Shown here: positions 9,994-17,114 of the stretch, piece after piece
Position numbering within the stretch: the stretch's first letter is position 1
How the letters are laid out: each line of letters opens with the position of its first letter
Assembly (NCBI GenBank): GCA_024233305.1
Contig: JACKPV010000025.1
Span: 310,001-374,000, forward strand
Length of the DNA stretch: 64,000 nt
Direction: 5' to 3'
DNA from: Verrucomicrobiales bacterium
GTDB lineage: Bacteria; Verrucomicrobiota; Verrucomicrobiia; Limisphaerales; J093
Program-made: the position numbers and the translations under genes
Notes under the pieces: model-generated
The model's database searches: none
What the model was told of the DNA's origin: nothing
Seen by the model: the letters and a program-made list of their open reading frames with translations, nothing else

Positions 9994-10136
9994 CGGATGG
10001 GCACCGATGGGCACTGATGTTGAGGGGAAACCAGAAACGCGCACCCTGGGTTCGAGCTCACGATTTAGTGAGTCTTCTCGCCCTCTCCGCCAAGTCGGCA
10101 GCGCCGCGCCCCATCCGTGGCATCGGGGCCCATCCG
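9994..10136. repeat. Short inverted-repeat pair around GATGGGCACCGATG
   Basis: The 16-base unit CGGATGGGCACCGATG at 9994-10009 recurs in inverted form at 10121-10136 with one mismatch. The left copy is followed by a further GATGGGCAC-like half unit up to 10019. Similar tandem GGATGGGCAC runs look like a small intergenic repeat type; a role is not evident. Confidence 0.5.
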
Positions 10137-10296
10137 CGGTCCATTGACTGAATCGATACGGCTCAGTTCCTCGGCGACCAGCTGCGAGTGCTCTCCGAAT
10201 TCCGGTTCCCCGCCAATGTTGGCGCCGCATCCGAACGGACATGCGCGATCAAAGCGACCGGAAACCACATTCAAAACTCGCCCGAAACATCGAGGC

Positions 10297-10644
10297 CTAC
10301 AGCCCGAGACAGCGGCGGACCGCCGCCTCCACCTGTTCGAGCACGCCGGGAGGGACCTTGCCGGCAGGCGGGCCAAGGAACCGCCTGCGATCAATCGAGC
10401 GCAGTTGGAAGCCGAGAAACACCGTTTCCATCGGGAGGCCGCTGTCCACCGCAGAAACGCGAATGTTCGTCGGATAATCCTCGGACACGTTGGCGCCCTT
10501 GGTGCCGACAACGACGGTGACGACCAACGGCAGTCGGTTGATGGCATCGACAGACAGCACCAACACCGGCCGCCAACCCGCCTGCTCCCGGCCTTGCACG
10601 GGATTCAGGTCAACGAAGTAGATTTCACCACGTTGAACCGCCAT
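10297..10644 (-). CDS. MazF/PemK-family mRNA interferase toxin
   Basis: A 115-residue protein with the MazF fold signature. RGEIYFVDLNPVQGREQ is at the N-terminus, then GWRPVLVLS with the conserved Arg-Pro, a VVVGTKG strand and a C-terminal DRRRF...LEQVEAAVRRCLGL helix. Family members cut single-stranded RNA at short motifs, leaving a 2',3'-cyclic phosphate and a 5'-OH. Its start overlaps the stop of the upstream gene by one base (TGATG), so the two are translationally coupled as in toxin-antitoxin pairs. This locus is separate from the second MazF at 18.8 kb, and the two proteins are clearly different. Confidence 0.85.
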   Translation of the reverse strand: MAVQRGEIYFVDLNPVQGREQAGWRPVLVLSVDAINRLPLVVTVVVGTKGANVSEDYPTNIRVSAVDSGLPMETVFLGFQLRSIDRRRFLGPPAGKVPPGVLEQVEAAVRRCLGL

Positions 10645-10880
10645 CACCCCCGCCCCAATCCGTCCGCCTGAGTAACGCTGAACTCCTCCTCGATCAGCCC
10701 CAACTCGCGCTGCACGGCAGGATCCGCCGCCATGCCGGCAAGTTGAGCCTCCCAGGCCTCCCTGTCGGTCTCCGCTGCTCGCACGCGATGGACGAGGCGC
10801 CGCAGCATCTCGCGCTGCTCTCCCGGTGAGAGAAGGGCGAATTCCCGCTCGATCCCCCTGAGCCGTTCGATGGTTGCCAT
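10644..10880 (-). CDS. Putative antitoxin partner of MazF
   Basis: A 78-residue, highly charged, mostly helical protein (many Glu, Arg and Leu; ends in a Gly/Gln-rich tail). I do not recognise an AbrB/MazE or ribbon-helix-helix DNA-binding motif. The assignment as antitoxin rests on size, position directly upstream of mazF and the one-base stop/start overlap. It starts with ATG at 10880. The region between it and ligA (49 bp) contains no obvious operator. Confidence 0.6.
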   Translation of the reverse strand: MATIERLRGIEREFALLSPGEQREMLRRLVHRVRAAETDREAWEAQLAGMAADPAVQRELGLIEEEFSVTQADGLGRG

Positions 10881-10929
10881 AGTGCGAAAACTCTCGGCTT
10901 GAGCCAGGTCTTGTCAAGCTGGCCCCGGG

Positions 10930-13308
10930 TCACGGCACGAGCCCTTGCGTCCGTCCATCGGGGGAGGCGGCCCCTCCCAACAACGCCCGAAGCGCGGGTT
11001 CGTCGATCACCGTCACGCCCAGTTGGCGCGCCTTTTCGAGTTTGGAACCGGCGCTCTCGCCGGCGAGGACGTAGTCGGTGTTCTTGCTCACTGACGAAGT
11101 GACGTTGCCGCCGGCGGCGCGGATCATCGCCGAGGCCTCGTCACGGGTGAGGCCGGGCAGTGTGCCGGTGAGCACGAAGGTCTTTCCCTGGACTGCCGAG
11201 GCGGCGGCATCGGGCGGCGGATCGAGAATGATCGACCGCGGTTGGATGCCGAGTTCGCCCAGCCGGATCAGGACGCGCCGACCACCTTCCGAGGCGAAGA
11301 AGCCCAGCACGCTGTTGGCAATCACCGGCCCCACTTCGGCGAGTTTTGGCTTCGCCCCGGACGCCACCAAGCGCGATTGGATCTCGTCGAGCTGCCTTGC
11401 GAGTTCCTCGAATCGGGCCGCGCGAGATGCCTTCTCGGCTTCGTCGCCGGGGGCGTTTTTGCGCGACCGGGGGTTGATTTCCCTGCGCTCGGTCTCCACG
11501 GCCGCCTGGTCGCGAATGTCCCGGAGCACAGAGGAATCCGCGAGGGCATCCAGCGATTCGTGCACTTGGGCGAGCTGATGGGCGGTCTGCTCGCCAACCT
11601 CGGGAATGGCGAGGGCGAAGAGCCATCGTGCCAAAGGCAGATCGCGCGCCCGTTCGAGGGCCTCGAGCACCTTGCGGGCGTTCTTCTCGCCGAAGACCCG
11701 CGGCTCGCTTTCGGTGCCGAGGTTCAGGGTCGCCAGCGGTTCGAGTTCGAGTTGGAACAGGTCGAGCGGTTCCCGCACCAAGCCGCGTTCGACCAGTTTC
11801 TCGGCCACGATTCCGCCGAGTGATTCGATGTCGAGCGCCTTGCGCTGGGCGAAGTACTCGACCCGCCGCGTGAGCTGGGCCGGACATCCCGCCACGTTCT
11901 CGCATCGCCAGGCCACCTCGTCCTCGTCGCCACCCGAAATCTTCTCCTTCGCGATGGGGCCGCCGCACGCCGGACATTGCCCACCGATGTGGGCCACCAA
12001 GTCGAACTCCGCCGCGCCGGCCGGCCGCTTCGCTTTCACCACCTCGAACACCTCGGGGATCACCATGCCCGCCTTGCGGATCACCACGGTATCGCCGATC
12101 CGGATGTCCTTGCGTCGAATCTCCTCCTCGTTGTGCAACGTCGCGCGGGCCACGGTCGAGCCCTGCACGAAGACCGGTTCCAGCTCGGCAACCGGGGTGA
12201 GCACACCCGTCCGCCCGACCTGCACGGTGATGTCGCGCAACACCGTCTCCGCGGGTGTGATCCAGGGGATCGGTTTGTGCACGATGGCGTAGCCGGGTGC
12301 CCGGGTCTTCGCCGGAATCTGCGCCCAATCGGCCATGGTGTTCACCTTGATGACGATGCCGTCGATCTCGTAGGGAACCCGGACCCGCAAATCGTGCCGC
12401 TCATCGTATCCGGCCACGACATGGCGGCGGTAGCAGTCGATGACTTCCGCCATGCCCTGGCAAACCCACCACTCCGGTTGCGTCGGCAAGCCATACTCCT
12501 TCAAAGCCGCGAGCAAATCCGAATGCCGCTCGAACGGGATCCCTTCACTGACGCCAAGGCCGTAGAATACCGCGCGAATCGGGCGTCGGGCGACCAGCTT
12601 GGGATCGAGTTGTTTCAAAGCGCCGGCGGTGGCGTTGCGGGCGTTCGGGAACGGTTTCTCGCCGGCTTCGACCAGTTGCGCGTTCAACGCCTCGAACTCA
12701 TCGATCCGCATGTAGGCCTCGCCCCGGACCTCGAGCCAGGGCGGGGGGCGGTCGCCGACGAGCTGCAACGGGATCGAACGCACTGTGCGCAGGTTGGCCG
12801 TGATGTCGTCGCCATGACGTCCGTCACCGCGGGTCACCCCGAGTTCCAATCGGCCTTCGCGGTAATGCACGCCAATGGACACCCCGTCCACCTTCGGCTC
12901 GATGATGTATTCGATGCGATCGCGGCCAAGCCGCGTCCGCAAGGTCGCATCGAAGGCCAGCAGCCGGTTCAGCGTGTTCTCATCCTGCGCGCGGTTCCGC
13001 CGGTCGCGGTCCGGTTCCTCCTCGCGCGTCGGGTGATCAGCCGCCTCGATCTTATCGAGGGAGAGCATCGGCTGCCGGTGCGCGACCCGGCGAAAGCCCT
13101 TCGTGGGTTCGCCCCCCACCCGTTGGGTCGGCGAATCCGGAGTCGCCAGTTCGGGAAACGTCTTCTCGAGATCGAGCAATTCCTGATGGAGCCGGTCGTA
13201 TTCGTAGTCGCTGACGGCAGGCTTCGCCTCGACGTAATAGGCATGGTCGTGACGCCGGATTTCGGCGCTCAATGCGGCATGACGCTGACGGGCGGTCGAT
13301 AGGTTCAT
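10930..13308 (-). CDS. ligA: NAD+-dependent DNA ligase
   Basis: This enzyme seals nicks in duplex DNA during replication and repair, using NAD+. The adenylation motif EPKVDG has the active-site Lys at 139. It is followed by the OB fold, a four-Cys zinc site (CPACGG...CENVAGC, around residues 440-475), helix-hairpin-helix repeats and a C-terminal BRCT domain (GKTFVLTGTLPGLTRDEA onward). At 792 residues it is about 120 longer than the E. coli enzyme. Extra sequence lies after the LSLDK motif (Asp/Arg/Glu-rich, around 90-115) and between the hairpin repeats and BRCT (about 60 charged residues around 635-700). All key residues are kept, so it should be active. The start is ATG at 13308. Confidence 0.95.
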   Translation of the reverse strand: MNLSTARQRHAALSAEIRRHDHAYYVEAKPAVSDYEYDRLHQELLDLEKTFPELATPDSPTQRVGGEPTKGFRRVAHRQPMLSLDKIEAADHPTREEEPDRDRRNRAQDENTLNRLLAFDATLRTRLGRDRIEYIIEPKVDGVSIGVHYREGRLELGVTRGDGRHGDDITANLRTVRSIPLQLVGDRPPPWLEVRGEAYMRIDEFEALNAQLVEAGEKPFPNARNATAGALKQLDPKLVARRPIRAVFYGLGVSEGIPFERHSDLLAALKEYGLPTQPEWWVCQGMAEVIDCYRRHVVAGYDERHDLRVRVPYEIDGIVIKVNTMADWAQIPAKTRAPGYAIVHKPIPWITPAETVLRDITVQVGRTGVLTPVAELEPVFVQGSTVARATLHNEEEIRRKDIRIGDTVVIRKAGMVIPEVFEVVKAKRPAGAAEFDLVAHIGGQCPACGGPIAKEKISGGDEDEVAWRCENVAGCPAQLTRRVEYFAQRKALDIESLGGIVAEKLVERGLVREPLDLFQLELEPLATLNLGTESEPRVFGEKNARKVLEALERARDLPLARWLFALAIPEVGEQTAHQLAQVHESLDALADSSVLRDIRDQAAVETERREINPRSRKNAPGDEAEKASRAARFEELARQLDEIQSRLVASGAKPKLAEVGPVIANSVLGFFASEGGRRVLIRLGELGIQPRSIILDPPPDAAASAVQGKTFVLTGTLPGLTRDEASAMIRAAGGNVTSSVSKNTDYVLAGESAGSKLEKARQLGVTVIDEPALRALLGGAASPDGRTQGLVP

Positions 13309-13413
13309 GGCAACGGCGTGTCCGCGGCATCAAGGCGACGGCGCGGCGTGCGATTTGTTCCGGCGCCGAGTGAACCTGAACGCCCCCCGCTTGTCAGCCC
13401 CGCAGTCGCCGGG

Positions 13414-15042
13414 TCAGCGGGCCGGCTTCGACGGCACGCCGAGACCCCGCACGTCCGCCCAGCTCAGACCGAATCGGGCAAGGTATTTGCGCAGGCGGTC
13501 GGCGTCGTTGGTCCGGGTTTTGCGCCCGCGGCTGACGGCGAACAGGTGACGGCCGGCCTCCGAGAGGGTCGGCATCGTGCAGCAGACGCGCAACACCGCG
13601 GCGAGTTGGAGGCGGTCGAAGAGGTCGAGGGAGGGCAGCGACTTCAGCGACGCAAGGTTCGCCAGCGGATCTTCCTCGGCAGTCGTCGGGGGCTCTGCCC
13701 CACGCCAGAGGGTCTCCAGCCGGGCGATCTCCTCGGTCATAGCCTCGGCGGTGATGCGGCCTCCCGGCGACAGGGTGGCCATGCGGGTCACGGCGGCGTT
13801 GAGGTCGCGGAAATTGGCACGCCACGCAGCCCGGGGCGAGGTGGCGAAATCGAGAAAGCGCTCGCGCACTTCGCGGCTCATCGTGATGCGCCGGCCCGTG
13901 CGGCGGGTGAACTGGTTCAGCTCGTAGTCGAGGTTCGGCGCGACATCCTCGACCCGTTCGCGCAAGCCCGGCAGGACGAAGGTCCAGAGGTTCATCCGGG
14001 CCAGCAGATCCTCGCGAAACCGGCCTTCGCGCACCGCGGCTGCCAGGTCGCGGTTGGTGCCCGCGATGAGCTGGAAATCGCTTTGCGCCTCGCGGTCGCC
14101 GCCCAGCGGCAGAAACCGCTTTTCCTCGAGCGCCCGCAGCAGCATGGCCTGTTCGTCAAGCCCGAGTTCGCCCACTTCATCCAGGAACAACAACCCGCCA
14201 TCGGCCGCGCGCAGCAGACCGGGCCGGTCCTTGAGCGCACCCGTGAAGGCCCCCTTCACGTGACCGAACAGGGCGGACATCGCCGCATCGCCACGGATGG
14301 TGGCGCAGTTCACCTCGACGAAGGCGCCGTTGATCTGGTGCCGGGCCTTCTTCAATTCGAAGACCCGCCGGGCCAGCTGCGATTTGCCGGCGCCGGTCGG
14401 GCCCGTGAGCAGGAGGGGTTCGCGGGTCTGGGTGGCCACGAACTCGATCCGGCCGATGAGGCGGTTGAAGGCGTCGTTGCGCGTTTCGATCCCCGACTTC
14501 AAAACCGACTGTGCGCCCGTCCGTTCCTCCTCGAAGCGCGACGCCAGCCGATCGTATTTCGAGAGGTCAAGGTCCACGATGGCGTAGTCCCCCGCCGAGC
14601 GACGACGGGACCGGTCGGGCGGGCTGGTCTGGATCAGCCGCGCGGGCAGATGCCGGGATTCGGTCAGCAGGAAGAGGCAGATCTGCGCGACGTGAGTCCC
14701 GGTGGTGATGTGAACGAGGTAGTCCTCGGTCTCGGGCCGAAACGGGTACTGCCGGACGAAATCGTGCAACGCCCCGTAGACCTCCTCGAAGTCCCAGGCA
14801 TCCTGAAACGCCACCTCGTGCAAGCGCACCTCGGTCTCGGGAGAAACCGAACGCAGATCGGCCGCAACCGTCCCGGCGAGCCGGGCGAACTTCCGATCGT
14901 GCAGCAGTTCGAACCGATCCATGAGGAAATCGTCGTGCTGCCCGAGCGAAACGGTCGGACGCCAGTCCTCCCAACGCTTCGTCCCCTGCCCGCGGTCAAG
15001 GACGGTCCCAAGCAACCCGATGACAATGGTGGAGCGAGGCAT
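13414..15042 (-). CDS. rtcR: RtcR: CARF-domain sigma-54 activator of RNA repair
   Basis: A 542-residue protein with three parts. The N-terminal RtcR-type CARF domain has the HITTGTH ligand loop at residues 111-117. The AAA+ domain has Walker A GPTGAGKS at 214-221, GAFTGA at 264-269 and DEVGE at 288-292. The C-terminus is a Fis-type helix-turn-helix. The intact GAFTGA loop means it can contact sigma-54. In gamma-proteobacteria RtcR turns on rsr/rtcBA operons when its CARF domain binds RNA carrying a terminal cyclic phosphate. Here it is divergent from just such an operon, and a sigma-54 promoter lies between. The ATG at 15042 gives the conserved N-terminus; codons upstream to 15294 are not part of the family. 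A sigma-70 promoter 20 bp upstream implies a leader of only about a dozen bases. Confidence 0.95.
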   Translation of the reverse strand: MPRSTIVIGLLGTVLDRGQGTKRWEDWRPTVSLGQHDDFLMDRFELLHDRKFARLAGTVAADLRSVSPETEVRLHEVAFQDAWDFEEVYGALHDFVRQYPFRPETEDYLVHITTGTHVAQICLFLLTESRHLPARLIQTSPPDRSRRRSAGDYAIVDLDLSKYDRLASRFEEERTGAQSVLKSGIETRNDAFNRLIGRIEFVATQTREPLLLTGPTGAGKSQLARRVFELKKARHQINGAFVEVNCATIRGDAAMSALFGHVKGAFTGALKDRPGLLRAADGGLLFLDEVGELGLDEQAMLLRALEEKRFLPLGGDREAQSDFQLIAGTNRDLAAAVREGRFREDLLARMNLWTFVLPGLRERVEDVAPNLDYELNQFTRRTGRRITMSREVRERFLDFATSPRAAWRANFRDLNAAVTRMATLSPGGRITAEAMTEEIARLETLWRGAEPPTTAEEDPLANLASLKSLPSLDLFDRLQLAAVLRVCCTMPTLSEAGRHLFAVSRGRKTRTNDADRLRKYLARFGLSWADVRGLGVPSKPAR

Positions 15043-15061
15043 CTTAGCTTTTCGTCTCGCT

Positions 15062-15090
15062 TTTATAGTGTTGGATAAACACCCACTCAA
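15062..15090 (-). promoter_or_regulatory. Sigma-70-type promoter of rtcR with dyad in the spacer
   Basis: On the minus strand, TTGAGT (15085-15090) and TATAAA (15062-15067) are separated by exactly 17 bp. The spacer contains the dyad GTGTT-GGATA-AACAC (15068-15082), a possible operator. Predicted transcription starts near 15055, only about 13 bases before the rtcR ATG. Confidence 0.6.
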
Positions 15091-15145
15091 GCCGGAAATC
15101 GGGCGTGATGCGCTGATCCGAAAACCAGAACCATCAAACACCTGT

Positions 15146-15162
15146 TTACAAGCAACTTGCAA
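15146..15162. promoter_or_regulatory. Candidate RtcR upstream site (dyad)
   Basis: TTACAAG-CAA-CTTGCAA is a near-palindrome with one mismatch, about 25 bp upstream of the -24 element. The position is closer than usual for an enhancer site, so this is only a candidate. It is one of two dyads in the 193-bp rtcR-rsr gap. Confidence 0.3.
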
Positions 15163-15186
15163 AAGACCACAAGAACTTGGCACGAG

Positions 15187-15202
15187 TTGGCACGCCGCCT
15201 GC
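15187..15202 (+). promoter_or_regulatory. Sigma-54 promoter of the rsr-rtcBA operon
   Basis: TTGGCACG at 15187-15194, then TGC at 15200-15202, reproduces the -24/-12 consensus with the GG and GC dinucleotides at the correct distance. The predicted start is near 15213 and the leader about 22 bases. An AAAGGA ribosome-binding sequence at 15219-15224 precedes the rsr ATG at 15236. The divergent gene is the matching sigma-54 activator, which strongly supports the call. Confidence 0.85.
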
Positions 15203-15235
15203 GAAAGGGATTTGGCGGAAAGGAAAACGCAGATC

Positions 15236-16804
15236 ATGGCCAACCGCACCTTGTTTCGCTCCCTCGCCGGCCGCCTCGTTCCGGGCGCCAACACCCTGAA
15301 CGCCGAGTGCGCCCCGGCCTACGCGCTGTCGCCGCAGCACGCGCTGGCGCAATACACCGCCACCGGCTGCCTGAATGGAACGTTCTATTCGGCAGCCGGC
15401 GAGGACCTGGCCCGGGTGCTCGGACTGTGTCGGGAAGTCGAACCCGAGTTCATCGCCCGGACGGCGGTGTTCTGCCGGCAGCAGGGGTTCATGAAGGACA
15501 TGCCAGCCCTCCTGGCGGCGGTGCTGGCCTCGAGGGACGTGGCGTTGCTCGACCGCGTGTTCGACCGGGTGATCGACACCGGGAAGATGCTGCGGAACTT
15601 CGTCCAGATCGTGCGTTCGGGAGTCACCGGGCGCAAGTCGCTGGGAACCGCGCCGAAGCGGTTGGTACGGCGCTGGCTGGAAACCCGGACCGAGGAGCAG
15701 TTGTTCCGCGCCTCCGTCGGCCAGCAACCGTCGCTCGCGGATGTGATCAAGATGGTGCATCCGAAGCCCGTCTCCGCCACGCGGGCCGCGTTCTACGGCT
15801 ACCTGCTGGATCGCGGCCATGATGCCGCAGCGCTGCCCTGGCTGGTCAACCGCTTCGAGGCCTTCAAAGCCGGACACGGAGCAACGGTGCCGGACGTGCC
15901 GTTCAGCCTGCTGACCTCGACGCCGCTTGACCGCGAGACGTGGACCGCCATCGCGCGGCAGGCGCCCTGGCAAACGACGCGAATGAACCTCAACACCTTC
16001 GCGCGCCACGGAGTATTCGAGGTCGAAGGGATGGCCGGTTTGGTGGCGCAGCGGCTCCGCGATCCGGAGGCCGTCCGGCGGGCGCGGGTGTTCCCGTATC
16101 AACTGTTGAGCGCCTATCGCTCGACCGATGAACGGGTGCCGGCCCAGGTGCGCGACGCTTTGCAGGACGCCCTCGAACTGGCGACGCAGAATGTGCCCGC
16201 CATCGACGGAAAAGTGTATGTGCTGCCGGACGTCTCGGGCTCGATGCACGCGCCCGTCACGGGAATGCGGCGCGGTGCGAGCAGTCAGGTGCGCTGCGTT
16301 GACGTGGCGGCCCTGGTCGCGGCGAGCATCTTGCGGAAGAACCCGTCGGCGGAAGTGCTGCCGTTCGCGAACGAGGTGGTTGCAACGAAGCTCAACCCGA
16401 GGGACACCGTGATGACGAACGCAGAGAAGCTGGCCGCGCTCCCCTCGGGAGGCACCAACTGCAGCGCGCCGCTGGCCCGGTTGAACCGACGGCGGGCCCG
16501 CGGGGATCTCGTGCTCTACGTTTCGGACAACCAGTCGTGGCTTGATGCGCCACACCTCCCCGGATGGGGAGGATCGCCGACGGAAACGATGGCCGAGTGG
16601 GTTGCATTCAAGTGTCGCAACCCGCGGGCGCGCCTGGTCTGCCTGGACATCCAGCCGTTCGCGACCACCCAGGCGGTGGAGCGCGAGGACATCCTGAACA
16701 TCGGCGGCTTCTCGGATCCGGTGTTCAGCATCATCGCCGCCTTCGCGCGCGGCGAACTGACCGCCGACCACTGGGTCGGCTTGATCGAAAAGACGGAACT
16801 GTAA
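15236..16804 (+). CDS. rsr: Ro60/TROVE-domain RNA-binding protein
   Basis: A 522-residue bacterial Ro60 orthologue. The N-terminal TROVE HEAT-repeat ring spans about residues 15-310 and is followed by a von Willebrand A-like domain. The MIDAS DVSGS motif is near 331, a second Thr loop GTNCSAP near 405 and the Asp of YVSDNQSW near 428. Ro60 binds Y RNAs on its outer rim and single-stranded 3' ends of misfolded RNA through the central hole. In bacteria it works with nucleases in rRNA maturation and RNA decay under stress. Two Y-RNA-like genes lie directly downstream, then rtcB and rtcA, as in the Salmonella rsr-yrlBA-rtcBA order. The start is ATG at 15236, behind the sigma-54 promoter. Confidence 0.95.
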   Translation: MANRTLFRSLAGRLVPGANTLNAECAPAYALSPQHALAQYTATGCLNGTFYSAAGEDLARVLGLCREVEPEFIARTAVFCRQQGFMKDMPALLAAVLASRDVALLDRVFDRVIDTGKMLRNFVQIVRSGVTGRKSLGTAPKRLVRRWLETRTEEQLFRASVGQQPSLADVIKMVHPKPVSATRAAFYGYLLDRGHDAAALPWLVNRFEAFKAGHGATVPDVPFSLLTSTPLDRETWTAIARQAPWQTTRMNLNTFARHGVFEVEGMAGLVAQRLRDPEAVRRARVFPYQLLSAYRSTDERVPAQVRDALQDALELATQNVPAIDGKVYVLPDVSGSMHAPVTGMRRGASSQVRCVDVAALVAASILRKNPSAEVLPFANEVVATKLNPRDTVMTNAEKLAALPSGGTNCSAPLARLNRRRARGDLVLYVSDNQSWLDAPHLPGWGGSPTETMAEWVAFKCRNPRARLVCLDIQPFATTQAVEREDILNIGGFSDPVFSIIAAFARGELTADHWVGLIEKTEL

Positions 16805-16815
16805 CGGAACCAGCT

Positions 16816-16894
16816 TTCGGGCCGAATGCCCGTCGGGACTACATCTTTCGCTAGCAATCGAAAAGCAAAGTCCCGGCGACCTTCGTCGGCCCGG
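16816..16894 (+). ncRNA. Y-RNA-like RNA 1 (YrlB position)
   Basis: A long folded hairpin lies 12 bases after the rsr stop. The outer stem pairs 16818-16825 (CGGGCCGA) with 16886-16893, eight pairs without mismatch. After an internal loop, a nine-pair stem joins 16832-16840 (GTCGGGACT) to 16869-16877. An apical hairpin pairs 16846-16850 with 16859-16863. The 5' strand CGAATGCC..G....ACTACAT is repeated in the second RNA about 104 bases on, which marks a shared Ro60-binding stem. There is no tRNA-like module. The call rests on fold, repetition and operon position; exact ends are unknown. Confidence 0.7.
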
Positions 16895-16924
16895 TTGACC
16901 GGAAGGGACTCAGGCGGATCAAAT

Positions 16925-17046
16925 GACGAATGCCGATGGAACTACATGGATTCTAACCACGTTGTTGCGGGTTCGAGTCCCGCCCCCGGCGCCAGAGGCC
17001 GGGGTAGCTCAATTGGTAGAGCGCGAAGTTTCATCAATCCCTCGTC
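16925..17046 (+). ncRNA. Y-RNA-like RNA 2 (YrlA type) with a permuted tRNA module
   Basis: The terminal stem pairs 16925-16929 (GACGA) with 17042-17046, and 16935-16943 (GATGGAACT) with 17027-17035. Inside lies an entire tRNA body in permuted order. First comes an anticodon-like arm (16945-16961, one A-C mismatch, loop ATTCTAA), then a 5-base variable loop. The T arm is at 16967-16983 with loop TTCGAGT. The 3' acceptor strand is 16984-16990, followed by GCCA (16991-16994) and GAG. The 5' acceptor strand GCCGGGG is 16998-17004, then TA. The D arm is at 17007-17022 with GG in the loop. All seven acceptor pairs match. Bacterial YrlA RNAs are known to mimic tRNA; this copy keeps every arm. A permuted tRNA gene is the alternative reading. 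Confidence 0.85.
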
Positions 17047-17114
17047 GTCACCTTGAATCCGCTTGAGCCCCGACCGGTTCAGCGCAGGATGCAACCGCAC
17101 CGCAGCAAACCGAC

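Larger units (their letters stand above)
9681..10296. other. 616-bp intergenic region with repeats
   Basis: No gene is supported here. The stretch holds copy 2 of the ~152-bp dispersed element (9791-9942) and a separate pair of short inverted repeats (9994-10009 and 10121-10136). It separates two converging genes. Confidence 0.6.

Noticed and set aside
11977..13302. Long open frame antisense to ligA
   Set aside because: It is an antisense shadow; ligA motifs are complete on the minus strand.
15174..15190. A sigma-54 site in the first TTGGCACG (15176 onward)
   Set aside because: The spacing puts CA rather than GC at -13/-12. The next TTGGCACG, at 15187, gives the right spacing.
16925..17046. 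Ordinary tRNA or tmRNA gene
   Set aside because: The 3' half precedes the 5' half, so it is not a normal tRNA. The D arm is complete and there is no tag-reading frame, so it is not tmRNA. Operon position and the shared Y stem favour a YrlA-type RNA.
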